From positions 27,877,169 to 27,941,168 of the forward strand of contig CM030715.1 of NCBI GenBank assembly GCA_017979445.1: DNA of 64,000 nucleotides, given 5' to 3'. This stretch comes from Akebia trifoliata (Eukaryota; Streptophyta; Magnoliopsida; Ranunculales; Lardizabalaceae). Positions 13,949 through 25,512 of the stretch are shown piece by piece (the first letter of the stretch is position 1; each line of letters starts with the position of its first letter). The notes below the pieces were generated by a model, which did not search any database, was not told the DNA's origin, and worked only from the letters and a program-made list of their open reading frames with translations. Made by a program: the position numbers and the translations under genes.

Positions 13949-14118
13949 CGCACCGAGGGACAACTGAGATGGTAAGAAAGTGACTAGATTTACTCCTCAG
14001 GTCATGACTTCGAATCTTTATATGTCTCTCCACAGTAAATGTGACTATTTACCTATTATAACTCATAACACGACCTCGAAAAGATTAGTCTCACCAAAAG
14101 GTGGGGATACTAAAAAAA
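13949..14118 (+). mobile_element. tRNA-derived SINE with 17-bp target-site duplication
   Basis: The body opens with an A-box-like segment (aactgagatggtaaga) followed by a B-box-like segment (ggtcatgacttcgaatc). These are the two internal Pol III promoter parts of a tRNA-derived SINE, and the body ends in an A-run. Direct repeats aaagcccaaatttatta flank it at 13932-13948 and 14119-14135; the first As overlap the tail, leaving 14 unambiguous bases. It lies just downstream of the first neprosin gene. Confidence 0.82.
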
Positions 14119-14338
14119 AAAGCCCAAATTTATTAGTTTATATTTGGCTTTATCAATCTATCGTCCTTGTTGTATGCCATGAGCCAAGACATAGATCTAG
14201 ATATTGTTGTACAAGAAAATAGTATTCATGCGGTCGATATCCCAAATATAACAACAAGGCATAAATGATGATAATTTTATTACATATAAATATTATTGTT
14301 CTCTACTAAATTGCAAATTGACATAGCTAATACTATTA

Positions 14339-17300
14339 TTAAGGACCACAATTATTCCCACCAGGTCCCCCAAACAACAAATAGTGCCCTAAATCATACA
14401 TCCAAAATTTGTGTGGTTGATAATGTTTCTCCACCATATAACAATTAGGGGAATCCAGCCACGTGTCAATATTAAGCTCATCGGGATCTACAATTTTGTT
14501 ATTTTGATCGACCACTTTAAGTTCGGTGAAGAAACATGCTTCCTTGAAATTCTTTCCATGTGGAAAATGACCAGTTCCCATTGGTGGGGAGACTGCACCC
14601 ATGTTGTTATACACTTCACCTCCAAAGTGTACATCAGTAGCAAATGTAGCTAAATTGGTGAAAATAGACTTGGGCCAATACCCAACATGGACATTTCTCT
14701 TTGGGAGAACAAACCACCAATTTTTAGTTTTAGGGTCCTACAATAAATAAATAAAAATTGTGAAACAATGATGAACATTATGTTTAATAAAAGCAATATA
14801 ATTTTGGGATGTTTATAATGTCTAATTAGGGTTATCAATAGATTTGTTCAAATCCCTTCTGATCCGATTCTTGTATTTTGGATTGGGATTTGAATTGAGG
14901 TGTTATATATATATATATATATATATAGGTTGACTCTGAAGAATGACTCATAAAAAAATATCATGATCCCAACCCTTTAAACACAAACTCCAATGGTTGA
15001 GATTTATGAGTATCTTGATAATACAAATCTCAGAGATACTTATCACAAGAATAAATCTTAATCATTGGATTTTGCATTTAAAGAAGTGGGATCATGTGTT
15101 TTTTTTATGACTCATTCTTAAGAGTTAAGGGATCCTAATCTGAAGAACATTTAGAGACTTTAAAGAGAGCCAAACATTTTTCAATATATGAATTAGAAGT
15201 TTTGGAATGGAATGGCTTTTTTTTTTTGTGAGGGTGATCTCTGTAGTGAGGAGATCATCCTATCAAAAAATTAGTTCATTCTGAAACTTCTAATCCTAGT
15301 TTACAAGTTGATGATTTGTAAATCATTTTTGATGGGGTTAGAAGTTTCAGAATGATCTCATTCCAAAACTTCTACCCATATATTGAAAAAATGTCTGGCA
15401 CGACGTTTAGAAATCTTTCGAAAATGATTCTAACTTAAAGAATATAAACATCTATTATTATTAAAATTCTTTTGAAAATTAGTTTTAAAATAAAAATACT
15501 TAAATAATACAATTTAGTAAATAATCTATTTAAGAGAACATCCTTTTTCACAAAAACATACTCAGGCATGAGCATCAAAAAATTCATCCACTATTTTTCT
15601 TGAACATGCTTCAATAAGTCTGGGAAAGTCTAGCATTCATGTTTTTTTAAGAACTACTTCAATTAGGGTTCATGTTGGTTCAAAACCTATAGTATTCTAT
15701 TTTTTATTTTTATATTTTATGATAATCTATTTTTATTTTTTAAACTACAATTTGCTAATAAAAAAATGTAATAATTTTCATCAAGAATGGTACAAATCAA
15801 TGTCTTTACCTGGATAACTTGATATTTGGCAGTATATTGATCCCCATGATAACGAGAGGCATTTGGAAACCAGTCTCCAAAGGCTACTTTAGAATCAACT
15901 TGTACAAAACCTGGGCAAAGAACATTGAAGCAACCTGTATGTTGACCTCCATCAGCCTGTGATACAAATAATAGAGGATACCATCGATCATCATTTTCAT
16001 AACCATTATCATGACTATATGCTAAATTTTTTTTCTGGTTCTAACACCAATATCGTGACATGTGAGAACAAAATTAATGTCTGAAATCGTTTTAAAAGAA
16101 AAAGATTAATGGGAAGTGGTTGCCTATGCATATTCTTTTCAATTTTTATATGATTTTATTGAATCATTGGTGTGAGATGTCTAGTATTCTTATTAGACTT
16201 GGACTTCAAGAGGCAAGACAGTATCAGAAGGGACCTTTCCCGATGTGTAGTTGGCTTGGCCAAGAGCAAGTGGGAAAGGTCTCAGGTCAAATTATTTGAT
16301 TGGGCCCATGCGAGGTTCGGGGGCAGCGCCCCCAAGTCGATTTATTTTTTGGTATATATTTTTGAGTAGGGTTTCTTATGTTTCTTTTTTTTTTTTTTTT
16401 TGGCTCTATGAGGTTTCTTACGATTGGGACAAAGAGTCTGTAATCTTTATCGTTGATAGTAGATTTTTCTCCCTCTCCCCCATGAATGTAGGCAATTTGC
16501 CGAACCACGTAAATCTTGTGTGTTCGTTTTGTTATTTTTTTAAAATCTTATTACACTTCCACACAACAATCACTTATGACGTAGACTTGTTTTGTAGGAG
16601 TATGAGATTAACTTAAATTGTGGATTGTGATTTTTTTATATTATAAATATGATGAAGCAAACTTATTAGCATTGAATGCTTTTCTATTCCCGACACAATT
16701 GGACACTAGAATCTTAAAATTTATATTTGAATGAGTTGTGCAGAACTTACGGTCCAATATGCAGACAAATGAGTGCTATCGTCACCAAATAATTTTGGAT
16801 TCACCTGAAAGATAAAACAAATAGATTAGAGTAGTTCTTATATATAAGTTTCAAAACTTCTATCAAGATCACTATTTAAAAAATACAAAAATAATGTTGA
16901 TCACTAAATTTGAAAAGTATCATTTAAAATCTGAAATATCAAACGACAATGTTACATGTTGTTACGACAACAATTATTTCAAAACATGCCAACTCAAAAA
17001 TAGATTACCAGTAGAAAGAAATCTCGGGATAATGTAATTAAAATTGAAAATAACTTTATTCCATTGGAATTTGTTGGATGTTGGAATTTTGAGCTTCTAT
17101 CTATAGCAAGGGATTGCTCATAAAATGACTTTGATGATGATCATTAATCACAATCACTTTTGAAATGCTGACGCCAAAATAACTCTAGCTTATGGGGTCT
17201 AATTGAATGATTTGGAATTCAATCACATATTTTGTTTATATACAAGATCTTGATTGTGCTGTAAGCATTCTTTTTGGGTGTAAGGAGAAGAATAGGAAAG

Positions 17301-20300
17301 ACAATAAAATTAGAGGGGTATTATTAAAAAGTGAGGAGAATGAAGAAAATTAAAAACCGTCCTCAAGATGAGTGCGAGATTGAATCTAAACCCCCTCTTC
17401 GTGAGGAGGTAAACATTGAGAAGACAACCAATGCGTTTTATTCTACAGATATGCCTTATAACTATAAGGGTAATTTACACTTTGACACCCTATGATTTGG
17501 CACAAATCCATGTCACCCCCCTAACATTTTGACAATTGCACTTACCTCCCTTTCACACATAGTGTTAAAGTTAAGATGTTATTTTAATATTTTACTCTCA
17601 TTTTATGGTTTTTTATATAAAAAAAAAAATTTTAATTAAATTTCAAATCTATTAAAATGTCCCCAACTAAGCATTCATAAGGGTTGAAAGTAACATTTTT
17701 AAAAGGGTAAAATCACTTTTATAAACATACAAAAATCAATTTTTAATTGTTTGATTGTCAGAAAGTCAACGGAAGGGGGTAAGTGAACCTGTTAGATAAC
17801 TATAGGGGAGGTAAATGCAATTGTTGAAACATTAAGGGGTCAATATATAATTATGGTGAAAGTGTAATTTACCCTAACTATAATTATATATACTAGAGTT
17901 CGCTTATGCCTACGACATGGGCATCCTCTTTGGGATTAAGGAGATAGTAAAAAACTTGCTAAGGGATAAAAGATGAAATAATAAAGTGTTAAAAGAGTAA
18001 GAGAAAAAATATAGTAAAGTTAGAGAGGTGAAGAGGAAAGGTAATAAGGTGGGAATCACAAAAATTGTAGTTAGATGCAAGGGGGAGAGGCCAACTAAGG
18101 ACAAGTAAGGGCTAGAGCTCCCACTGAACAAATTTTTTTTTTTGTCAAAAACAACTTGTGATTTAGCCCCCTTGTTTTGCTTTATGTAAATGTGGCCCCC
18201 ATTGAACTTTTTGTTTTAAAAAACAACTTGTGATTTAGCCCCCTTGCATTGCTCCATATTAAATATAGCCTCTATGTTTGTCAAACTCACGTACACGCAT
18301 CCCTGGTAGGGCAGACTCGTCACCCACGTGTGCACTGAATTACTTTAGGGGAAATGTTCAGCAACAAACATTTTGACAAACATTTTGGCAAAACATTTTT
18401 GAAAATATGGGTTACAGGTTTTGGAATGGGCTGATTTTTGGTGAGGATGATCTCTACAGGGAATAGATCATCATCACCAAAAATCAGCCCATTCCAAAAC
18501 TTCTAACCCATCAAAAATGGTTTACAAAAAATGGACGGTCCACAATTTTTCAACCTGTTAACATGGGGCTAGAAGTTTTGGAATGGGCTGATTTTTGATG
18601 AGGATGATCTCCTCACCGTAGAGATCATCCTCACCAAAAATCAGCCCATTCCAAAACCTCTAACCCATGTTTTGAAAAATGTTTTGCCAAAATGTTTGTC
18701 AAAATGTTTGTTGCTGAAAGGGACCCTTACTTTAGAGATACCCTTTATAAATTAAAGGGGCGACACTTCCACTTTGAAACAATGAGCCAAAAATGAGTTA
18801 GGTTAATCTCAATAACTTAGTAAGATTTAAAATCTTTCTACGGTTGTTAGACCCGCATCGATTATTAAATTGCCAATCCAACACCACAACATTGTTGATT
18901 TCACAGAAAAACTCAAATTCAAAAATAAATTTTTAAAAGAAAGACTTTTTGGTGCCTAATCAGAGGTGTTGAAAATGGACGGTTGTGGAACTCTTAAATT
19001 TAAAATTAAAATTAAAATAACTTTTTTTTCAAAGCTCTTAAATTTTTTTGCTCTACAACCTTGTGGCATAAATCATGTTTTCGGATGTCATAAGGTAATG
19101 TGGTCAAGAAACTTTTCTTTCTTAATAAAGAAGTTGTTATCTTCAAAATTTTGGAAAATCTTCTTTTCTATGTGACACTTTATATATATATATATATGTA
19201 TGCGTGTGTGTTTTCAAAATAGTGACATGCATTCAACGTTGGATAATGACATTTTTATTGTTAATGCTTAGTCCCTACTAACTAAAAATCCAGGTTCCGT
19301 CCTTCGTTGGATTTGATGTTTATCCTAATTAGATGGAAATTTTTCCCCCACAAAAATCGACCCTACAAAGTGTGTTTTATTACTATAATATATATAGAGC
19401 TCCTTGGGTCAAATTTATGTCTATTAAAGATTCAACTCTATAACCATATATATCCAATAAGTTACTAGATTGATCCTAGGACAACCTTGATCTAATTCGA
19501 ATTGTATCCGTTTATATCCCTAGGAATGAGTATTTCACAGCTAAAAAATTAAATGATAACACCTTTAGACTAAGGCAGGCAATGATCCCAAATATACCCG
19601 ATGTCTGAATCGGTCCGATCCGAAAAAACATGAAAAATCAAAATTTTGGATTAGATTCGGATTGGAATCTTAGACCCAGAATAGTTTCGGATCGGATTTG
19701 GATGTACCCCAATCTGATTTGAACATATTTCAATAGTTTTTATTATTATTCTTAATTTTATATAAATACATATAGAAAAAAATGTTTGTCTTTTTTATTT
19801 CCCTCTATATTTGTAGTAGGAAAGTAGATTTTTAAAATTTTAAAATTTTTGAACATTGATAATTTGAAAATAAGGCCTGTCTTCGGATTGGACCAAATCG
19901 ATTTCAGATTAAGGATGAAATGAAACAGATCAGATTCAGTCCACACATTCATTAATCCGTTCGGATCGGAGTAACACTGATCCAATATTGAACCAATCCA
20001 TTGCCAACCCTACTTTAAACTAATGATTAGAAAACCATAAGAAAAAATACATTTTATAGATTCAAGAAAAGGGGGGATTACTTACCGACCATCCAACTTG
20101 TATACTATTATCACCATTCACAATCCATATAGATGCACCACTATATTGTGAGGTTGGTGCTCTCGGATTTTGTACATTAATATCAGCCTGTGCTCCATAA
20201 TATTTTTTGAATCCATCACCATGTACTCTAACGATTGCAAGCTGATATATAAGATAAAATAAAAAATATATATGTAGTCAATCAATGTATATTTATAAAA

Positions 20301-20836
20301 TGTTAAACAATTAAAATGATTAAACATTAATCTATATCTAGCTAGCAATGACGAATGAATATATGAAGCTTTGAAATCAATTAGACTTATGGGAATTGTT
20401 TAATGTCATTGGAAGGCTTTTTTAATCAATGAGAGGATAAAAAATGGGTTCAATATTTTTGTAGGAGAAGAAATAATGGGGTGTCATAATCTATTATGCT
20501 TATAAGAGAAAAACATTGGTAATAAAATTGAGATATAATAATAATGTAGTAAGAGATCATGACTGACATGATGACCAGGTGAGCGAATTGTTTGAGGTTG
20601 TAAGTTTGTAGCATGTCCTTTTGAGAGTGATTTTGCTTTTATTAGATCCTCCTTTCGAACTCTTCGAATGGGGACGGTTCCTGGTGGACAACCTCCACTT
20701 TCTTCAAGTCCAAACATTATGGATTTTGAGGTTAACGAAGCTTTGGATATTTCCTTTGGAAAAGAACTAGGTCTCATCTGCACAAGTTAGTACATATGTC
20801 AAAAAATCTTGTAGAAGTAATTTATTGAGAAAAAAG

Positions 20837-20877
<41 letters not shown>

Positions 20878-23007
20878 AAAGCGTTCAGAGGCCCTAAAGA
20901 GAGTCAAACATTGTGTCAAACATTTTTCAAAATAGGGGTTAGAATTTTTGGAATTGGCTGATTTTTTGTGAGGATAATCTCTATGGTGAAAAGATCATCC
21001 TCACCAAAAATCAGCTCGTTCTGAAACTTGTAACCCTAGTTTACAAGTTTAAGAATCGTGGATCATACGATTTTTATAAATCAATTTTGATAGGGTTAGA
21101 AGTATTGAAATGGACTGATTTTTGGTGAGGATGATTTCCTCGTCATAGAGATCATGCTCACAAAAAAAAAAAAATCAGTTTATTTTGACCTTTCTAACCC
21201 ATATAAATAGAATTATTTATTTGACTTTATGAAAAAATTAAATTGATTGATTGGAAAATATTACACACATATAGCATGAATTTAATACTACCTAAGCCTA
21301 TTTTTTATTTATTCGTGTTCAATATAAACTTCAATCCCATCTCATCCATCATTCACAATATTCGAAATTCTTTTTCATACTTAACATCTTTTTTTTTTAT
21401 ACTTTGAAAACTCTTTCCTACACCAAAGATGTATTGCAATAGAAGCTTAACATTATTCATATAATTATTAGCAATATGATGATATTCTTAAGTTGCTAAT
21501 TAAGCAAGGTTTTGTAAAAAAGAAAAAAGAAAGAGAGAAAAAAGGTACAAACAAGGATACACTTGTACCTTAAGAACATAGAAATTGTAAAAAACTACAT
21601 TATCTTCCTTGATCATATTAACCATATAGAAATTATTTATCCTAATTCTTATCTATATTTTCAGATTAATTATCAAATTTTATTATCAATCAATTTGTTT
21701 CAAGGGAGAAATGTCAGTAATTCACAAAAATAGTTAAAAAATCTAATAAAACCTACATTCACAAATCATAAATTAGTTTAACTATAAGTTCGAATACAAT
21801 TTGAAAAGTAAAGCCAAGGGTAATAATGAACCTGAATTTTGTGGTCCCTGAGGAGGGGATGATCGAAAGCAGGTTGCTTGTTGATGTCAACACAATCAAA
21901 GATATTGTTTTCTCCGGTCTGTCAAAATCGTAAAGTTCATGATTAATGTACAACGAATTGTTTATACTTGGAGACATACCTAACAAAATTTCAGTCTGTT
22001 TTGACATAATCATCAACAAAAGTTCACTTGAATCTGAAAAATTATTGTGGAACATCCATCAAAAGACAAGTATTTATTATGTAAAAATACCAACATACTT
22101 ATGTCTTTTTCATTAAAAGATAAAATGGACATGCGTATTATTAAAAAAAATGTGGTGGGGAATGCTAACGTCCCCATGAGGTCTTGGACGTCAGCATTCC
22201 ACATACACACACACACACACATATATAGGAGACGGATCATGGGACATGAAAAAATATATGTAAAAACAATGTAATGATAATAAATTTCCAAAATATGGGT
22301 TAGAAGTTTCGGATTGAACTGATTTTTTGTGAGGATGATCTCTACGATGAGAAGATCATCCTAAAAAAAAAAAAATTGGTCCAATCTGAAACTTATAACC
22401 CCATCAAAAATGATTTAGAATGTGGATCGTCGATTTTTTACCAATAATTTGTAAACCAATTTTGATGGACTTAGAAGTTTCAGATTAAGCTCATTTTTTA
22501 TAAGGATGTTCTTCTCATTATAGTGACCATCCTCACAAAAAATCAGCTCAATCCAAAACCTCTAACCCATGCATATTTTGAAAAACCATTGTTTTTACAT
22601 ATGTCCCATGATCCACTCTCATCTATATATATATGGATAGCGTTCAAGGGCAAACTTTTTGCAAACTTTTTGGAAAAACATTTTTCAAAACATAGGTTAG
22701 AGGTTTTGAATGGGCTGATTTTTGGTGAGGATGATCTCTACGGTGAGTAGATCATCCTCACCAAAAATCAGCCCATTCCAAAACTTCTAACCCATGTTTA
22801 CCAGCTGAAAAATCGTGGACCGTCCATTTTTTGTAAACTGTTTTTGATGGGGTTATAAGTTTTGGAATGGGCTGATTTTTGGTGATGATGATCTCCTCAC
22901 CGTAGAGATCATCCTCACCAAAAATCAGCCCATTCCAAAACCTCTAACTCATGTTTTGAAAAATGTTTTGCCAAAAAGTTTGCTAAAAAGTTGGCCATTG
23001 AACGCCC

Positions 23008-23057
<50 letters not shown>

Positions 23058-24487
23058 AGCGGTTCGACAACCCTAAAGTTTGCCAAGTTTGGTGTCAAAT
23101 ATTTTTTGTAAATCACTTTTGATGGGGTTAGAAATTTTGGAATATGCTGATTTTTTGTGAGGATGATCTCTACGGTGAAGAGATCATCCTCACAAAAAAT
23201 CAGCTCATTTTGAAACTTCTAACCCTAGTTTACAAGTTGAAGAATCGTGGACCGTCTAATTTTTGTAAATCACTTTTGATGAGGTTAGAAGTTTTGGAAT
23301 AGGCTGATTTTTGGTGAGGATGATCTCCTCATCATAGAGATCATCCTCACAAAAAATCAGCTCATTCCAAAGCTTCTAACCCATATTTTGAAAAATGTTT
23401 AGCACCAAACTAGGCAAACTTTAGGGCTGTTGAACCGTCCCCATATATATATATGAAAAAATCGTTGGGTCCCATGTTGGCTCGCTAACGTTGGCTGCCG
23501 AATGGGACTATATATATATATATATAGATTGGGATCAAATGTCTCGTGAAAAAACAAATGATCACGACCATATATGTAAATATTAAATCTTATGGTCTTT
23601 TGGGTTTACAGCCAAGATCATAAGTTTTTCTTCACTAGTCATTTTTCATGGGCAGATTTACCAAAACATGCACAACATTTCGAATATTTACCAAAACAGT
23701 ACACTATAGCAAATAATTCCGAAAACGGTAAATTTACCGTTTTTGGAATTATTTTTTTTTACCAAAACGGTAAAAACAGTAAAATGTATTTTTTTTTACC
23801 GAAAATACCCTTTTTTATTTTTTGACTGAAATTACGAAAATAAAATTGATTTCGGTAAAAAAATTGTAAATACATATGATTGTTGGATTACCGAAAGAGA
23901 GTGAATCTTTTTAGTTGGATTTTCATTTTTTTAAGGTTAAAATTGTAAATACATATGTAAAACAAAAAAAGGATATTTTCGGTATAAAAAAATATATTTT
24001 ACTGTTTTTACCGTTTTGGTAAATTATTCTAAAATCTATATGTAGGTGATGATACGGCGAAGTTTTCGATCTCATTAAAAACAGGTTTACCAATAATAAT
24101 AAAAAAATTGTTGAAAATAGCTAATTCCAAGTATAAAGGTTATAGCTCAATGGGATTGCTTCCGAGTTTGAGTGAAATGTTGCACATTTTTCACTATATG
24201 TATAAAACTCAAAAACTCAACTTCACTGGAAGAGATTTCCATCGAGTTGAGATAATTGTACAACTCATGAGTCAGACTTGAGCGAGTTATTTCATCAAGT
24301 TCTAAGACATAGGATTTACCTGAATGGTTTTGACAGCAGGTTTGTTAAGAATCTTGAGTTGTTTCTCAAGCTCCAAATCCTCTTCTATGGACAAACTTGT
24401 CCCTTCAACACTACATTGGCCACATGAAAGGAAGAGACCCAAAGCTAAAATGACTAGTAACATAGTGGCAAGATCTCTAGAAGCCAT
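14339..24487 (-). CDS. Neprosin-domain (DUF239) secreted protein, tandem copy A
   Basis: Secreted protein of the neprosin family (glutamic-peptidase fold, MEROPS G3; prolyl-specific in Nepenthes). Seven exons, all phase 0: 24320-24487, 21832-21918, 20568-20777, 20086-20241, 16751-16804, 15810-15956, 14339-14737. They encode 406 aa, the normal family length. Residues 1-26 are a signal peptide with a hydrophobic core. The activation peptide carries [16 protein letters not shown] (about 64-79) and GGCPPGTVPIRR. The catalytic domain starts near YYGAQADINV (about 169) and contains TGCFNVLCPGFVQ, NWWFVLP, HFGGE with Glu315, and GTGHFP. The segment normally reading SIEAGW is SIQVGW, so the first catalytic Glu is Gln203 (codon 20098-20100). 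The protein may therefore be inactive or altered. No frameshift or stop was seen. Introns total about 9 kb and are packed with miniature elements. Start: the first ATG, in context agaagccATG on the plus-strand complement, 34 bp below a TATA-like box. Confidence 0.93.
14927..15130. repeat. Fold-back miniature element beside a TA tract
   Basis: About 200 bp. The ends gactctgaagaatgactcat and atgactcattcttaagagtt are inverted, and inner arms around gggatcatg also pair. A (TA)n run lies immediately left (about 14904-14926). It lies in the last intron of neprosin copy A. Non-coding. Confidence 0.65.
15140..15420. repeat. Double-hairpin miniature element, diverged copy
   Basis: It carries the family core, with arms gaagttttggaatgg and cattccaaaacttct and paired gatctc/gagatcat loops. 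The outer arms contain gagagccaaacatttttca and its weak inverse. Ends are eroded. Located in the last intron of neprosin copy A. Confidence 0.7.
17468..17874. mobile_element. Mutator-like MITE with perfect 9-bp target duplication
   Basis: The termini are GGGTAATTTACACTTTG and the inverse of gaaagtgtaatttaccc. Direct repeats taactataa stand at 17459-17467 and 17875-17883, the 9-bp size typical of Mutator-like elements. The 407-bp interior has no coding capacity. Inserted in intron 4 of neprosin copy A. Confidence 0.85.
18349..18726. mobile_element. Double-hairpin MITE (best-preserved copy), 9-bp target duplication
   Basis: The ends GGGAAATGTTCAGCAACAAA and GGGTCCCTTTCAGCAACAAA (inverse of the right end) form terminal inverted repeats. 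Direct repeats ttactttag lie at 18340-18348 and 18727-18735. Inside are two separate near-perfect hairpins of about 100 bp, each reading ggaatgggctgatttttg and its inverse around gatctc/gagatc, with a short spacer (gtttacaaaaaatggacggt). In intron 4 of neprosin copy A. The 9-bp duplication points to Mutator-type mobilisation. Confidence 0.88.
19573..20013. repeat. hAT-like non-coding element
   Basis: Termini aggcaggcaatg and the inverse of cattgccaaccctac are imperfect inverted repeats. Flanks tttagacta (19564-19572) and tttaaacta (20014-20022) differ by one base and look like a target duplication. The interior repeats rearranged gatcgga-type motifs, with no gene. Located in intron 4 of neprosin copy A, 73 bp from exon 4. 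Confidence 0.55.
20841..20875. repeat. (TA)n microsatellite
   Basis: An uninterrupted run of about 17 TA units directly abuts the left end of a double-hairpin element. Confidence 0.9.
20876..21205. mobile_element. Double-hairpin MITE, right end lost
   Basis: It begins GGAAAGCGTTCAGAGGCCC next to the TA run. It holds both core hairpins but stops after ctaacccatat, so the right terminal repeat is missing. Located in intron 2 of neprosin copy A. Confidence 0.75.
22228..22620. mobile_element. Double-hairpin MITE with GGATCATGGGACAT ends
   Basis: Outer inverted arms ggatcatgggacat and atgtcccatgatcc enclose the common core (arms gttagaagttt and aacctctaac, with gatgatctc/gatcatcc loops). The terminal sequence is unlike that of its neighbours although the core is shared. 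Intron 1 of neprosin copy A. Confidence 0.75.
22635..23010. mobile_element. Double-hairpin MITE inserted in a TA tract, 9-bp target duplication
   Basis: Starts GGATAGCGTTCAAGGGCAAA and ends with the inverse of GGGGGGCGTTCAATGGCCAA. tatatatat lies at 22626-22634 and 23011-23019. Both internal hairpins are almost perfect. Intron 1 of neprosin copy A, separated from the next copy only by (TA)n. Confidence 0.85.
23055..23442. mobile_element. Double-hairpin MITE, tandem neighbour in the same TA tract
   Basis: Starts GGGAGCGGTTCGACAACCC and ends with the inverse of GGGGACGGTTCAACAGCCC. atatatata flanks it at 23046-23054 and 23443-23451. The core hairpins match the upstream copy, while the outer 40 bp are different in sequence. 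Confidence 0.85.
23653..24033 (+). repeat. ACCGTTTTGG-type MITE, copy 1 (right part shortened)
   Basis: Starts cagatttaccaaaacatgca. It contains the short palindrome aaaacggtaaatttaccgtt and repeated accgttttggtaa motifs. It is shorter than copies 2 and 3 and lacks their far right arm. In intron 1 of neprosin copy A. Confidence 0.75.
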
Positions 24488-24520
24488 GATTTACAGTTCT
24501 TGGGGAAGAGTCTATTGTTA

Positions 24521-24530
24521 CCCTTATATA
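24521..24530 (-). promoter_or_regulatory. TATA-like box of neprosin copy A
   Basis: TATATAAGGG on the minus strand, 34-43 bp above the start codon. It implies a very short 5' UTR. The same TATA context survives in the relic promoter near 29758. Confidence 0.55.
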
Positions 24531-25153
24531 CAATAACACAATGAAGGCATTCCTACTTAGTAATGGGTACCATATTTATTAATATTTAATCTTCATTAAT
24601 GGCTGAGGTGTTCATAATAATGATCTATTTAATGAAGTGGTAATGAAGCCTAAATATTTTGGATTTTTCTTACCCCAATCCAATTAATCTTCATTCATGG
24701 CTTAGGTATTTATAACTCATAATAACGATCTATTTAATGAAGTGGTAATGAAACTTACATATTTTGAATATTTTTTGGACTTTTCTAATTAACCTTAACC
24801 CATGGTTGAGGTTGTTCATCAACATGGCCGTTAGGATTTGAGAAAAAACACAAATTTTATCGAGATTAGTTCCAATTTCTCGGGTTTAATACACCTTTTC
24901 CTAGGGATATATTTTTCTTGGGAATCTCTACCATCCCATCAATCATGTGGAGGGAGTGCCTCAACCCAGCGTTGAGGATAGCAATTTCCTATTTTTTTTA
25001 TAGGGAAAATGTTAGTCTAACCAATGGTTTGATGCTCTCTATCATCATGACCGTTGTGTTGTTGGTAGGGATTTCCAAGAAAAATGTATCCGTTGGATAA
25101 AGTTGTTAGTGTTCAACTCTTGTGGAGCATTAACAACTTTAATATTTAGGAAA
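24531..25153. other. Upstream flank of neprosin copy A
   Basis: Non-coding. It contains a local direct repeat of about 110 bp, with gatctatttaatgaagtgg occurring near 24624 and 24727. The same motif recurs in the relic promoter around 30302, showing common ancestry of these flanks. Confidence 0.6.
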
Positions 25154-25330
25154 ATGCTGAAATGACACAGGGCATTTACTGTGATTCTCACAAGTCTGAC
25201 GTGGGATGTGCACATAACCATAGATGTGTTTCCTCGCGATACGAGTAAAAACCATCTATAGTTATGTATGCATCTCCACGTCAAAATTGTGAGAATCATA
25301 ATAAATCCTGTGTCACTCCAGCACGACTCT
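25154..25330. repeat. Fold-back miniature element, GCATGTG/CACGTC family
   Basis: An almost complete inverted repeat. Arms around gattctcacaa and ttgtgagaatc, and around cataaccatagatg and catctatagttatg, pair across a short loop (cgcgatacgag). About 175 bp, non-coding. Confidence 0.7.
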
Positions 25331-25364
25331 AATATTTAACATATGATTAATTAATGTTGGAGTG

Positions 25365-25512
25365 ACCTTAATGAGGGATATCTTGACGCGGTGGCACGCA
25401 CATGCCCTTAGATGCGTTTTTTCTAAGATACGAGAAAAATGCATCTACGAACATGCGAGCACCACCAAGTCAAGATGTCTCCCGCTAAGGTCACTCTAAC
25501 ACGACTCTTAAC
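25365..25512. repeat. Second adjacent fold-back of the same general type
   Basis: Arms ggagtgacctta and taaggtcactc, with gcatctacgaacatg pairing to catgcccttagatgc around the loop ctaagatacgag. It lies 35 bp from the previous element. Confidence 0.7.

Noticed and set aside
16172..16616. Overlapping reading frames on the plus strand in neprosin A intron 5
   Set aside because: Low-complexity (poly-T gives a Phe run), no family similarity, antisense to the gene, no splice context.
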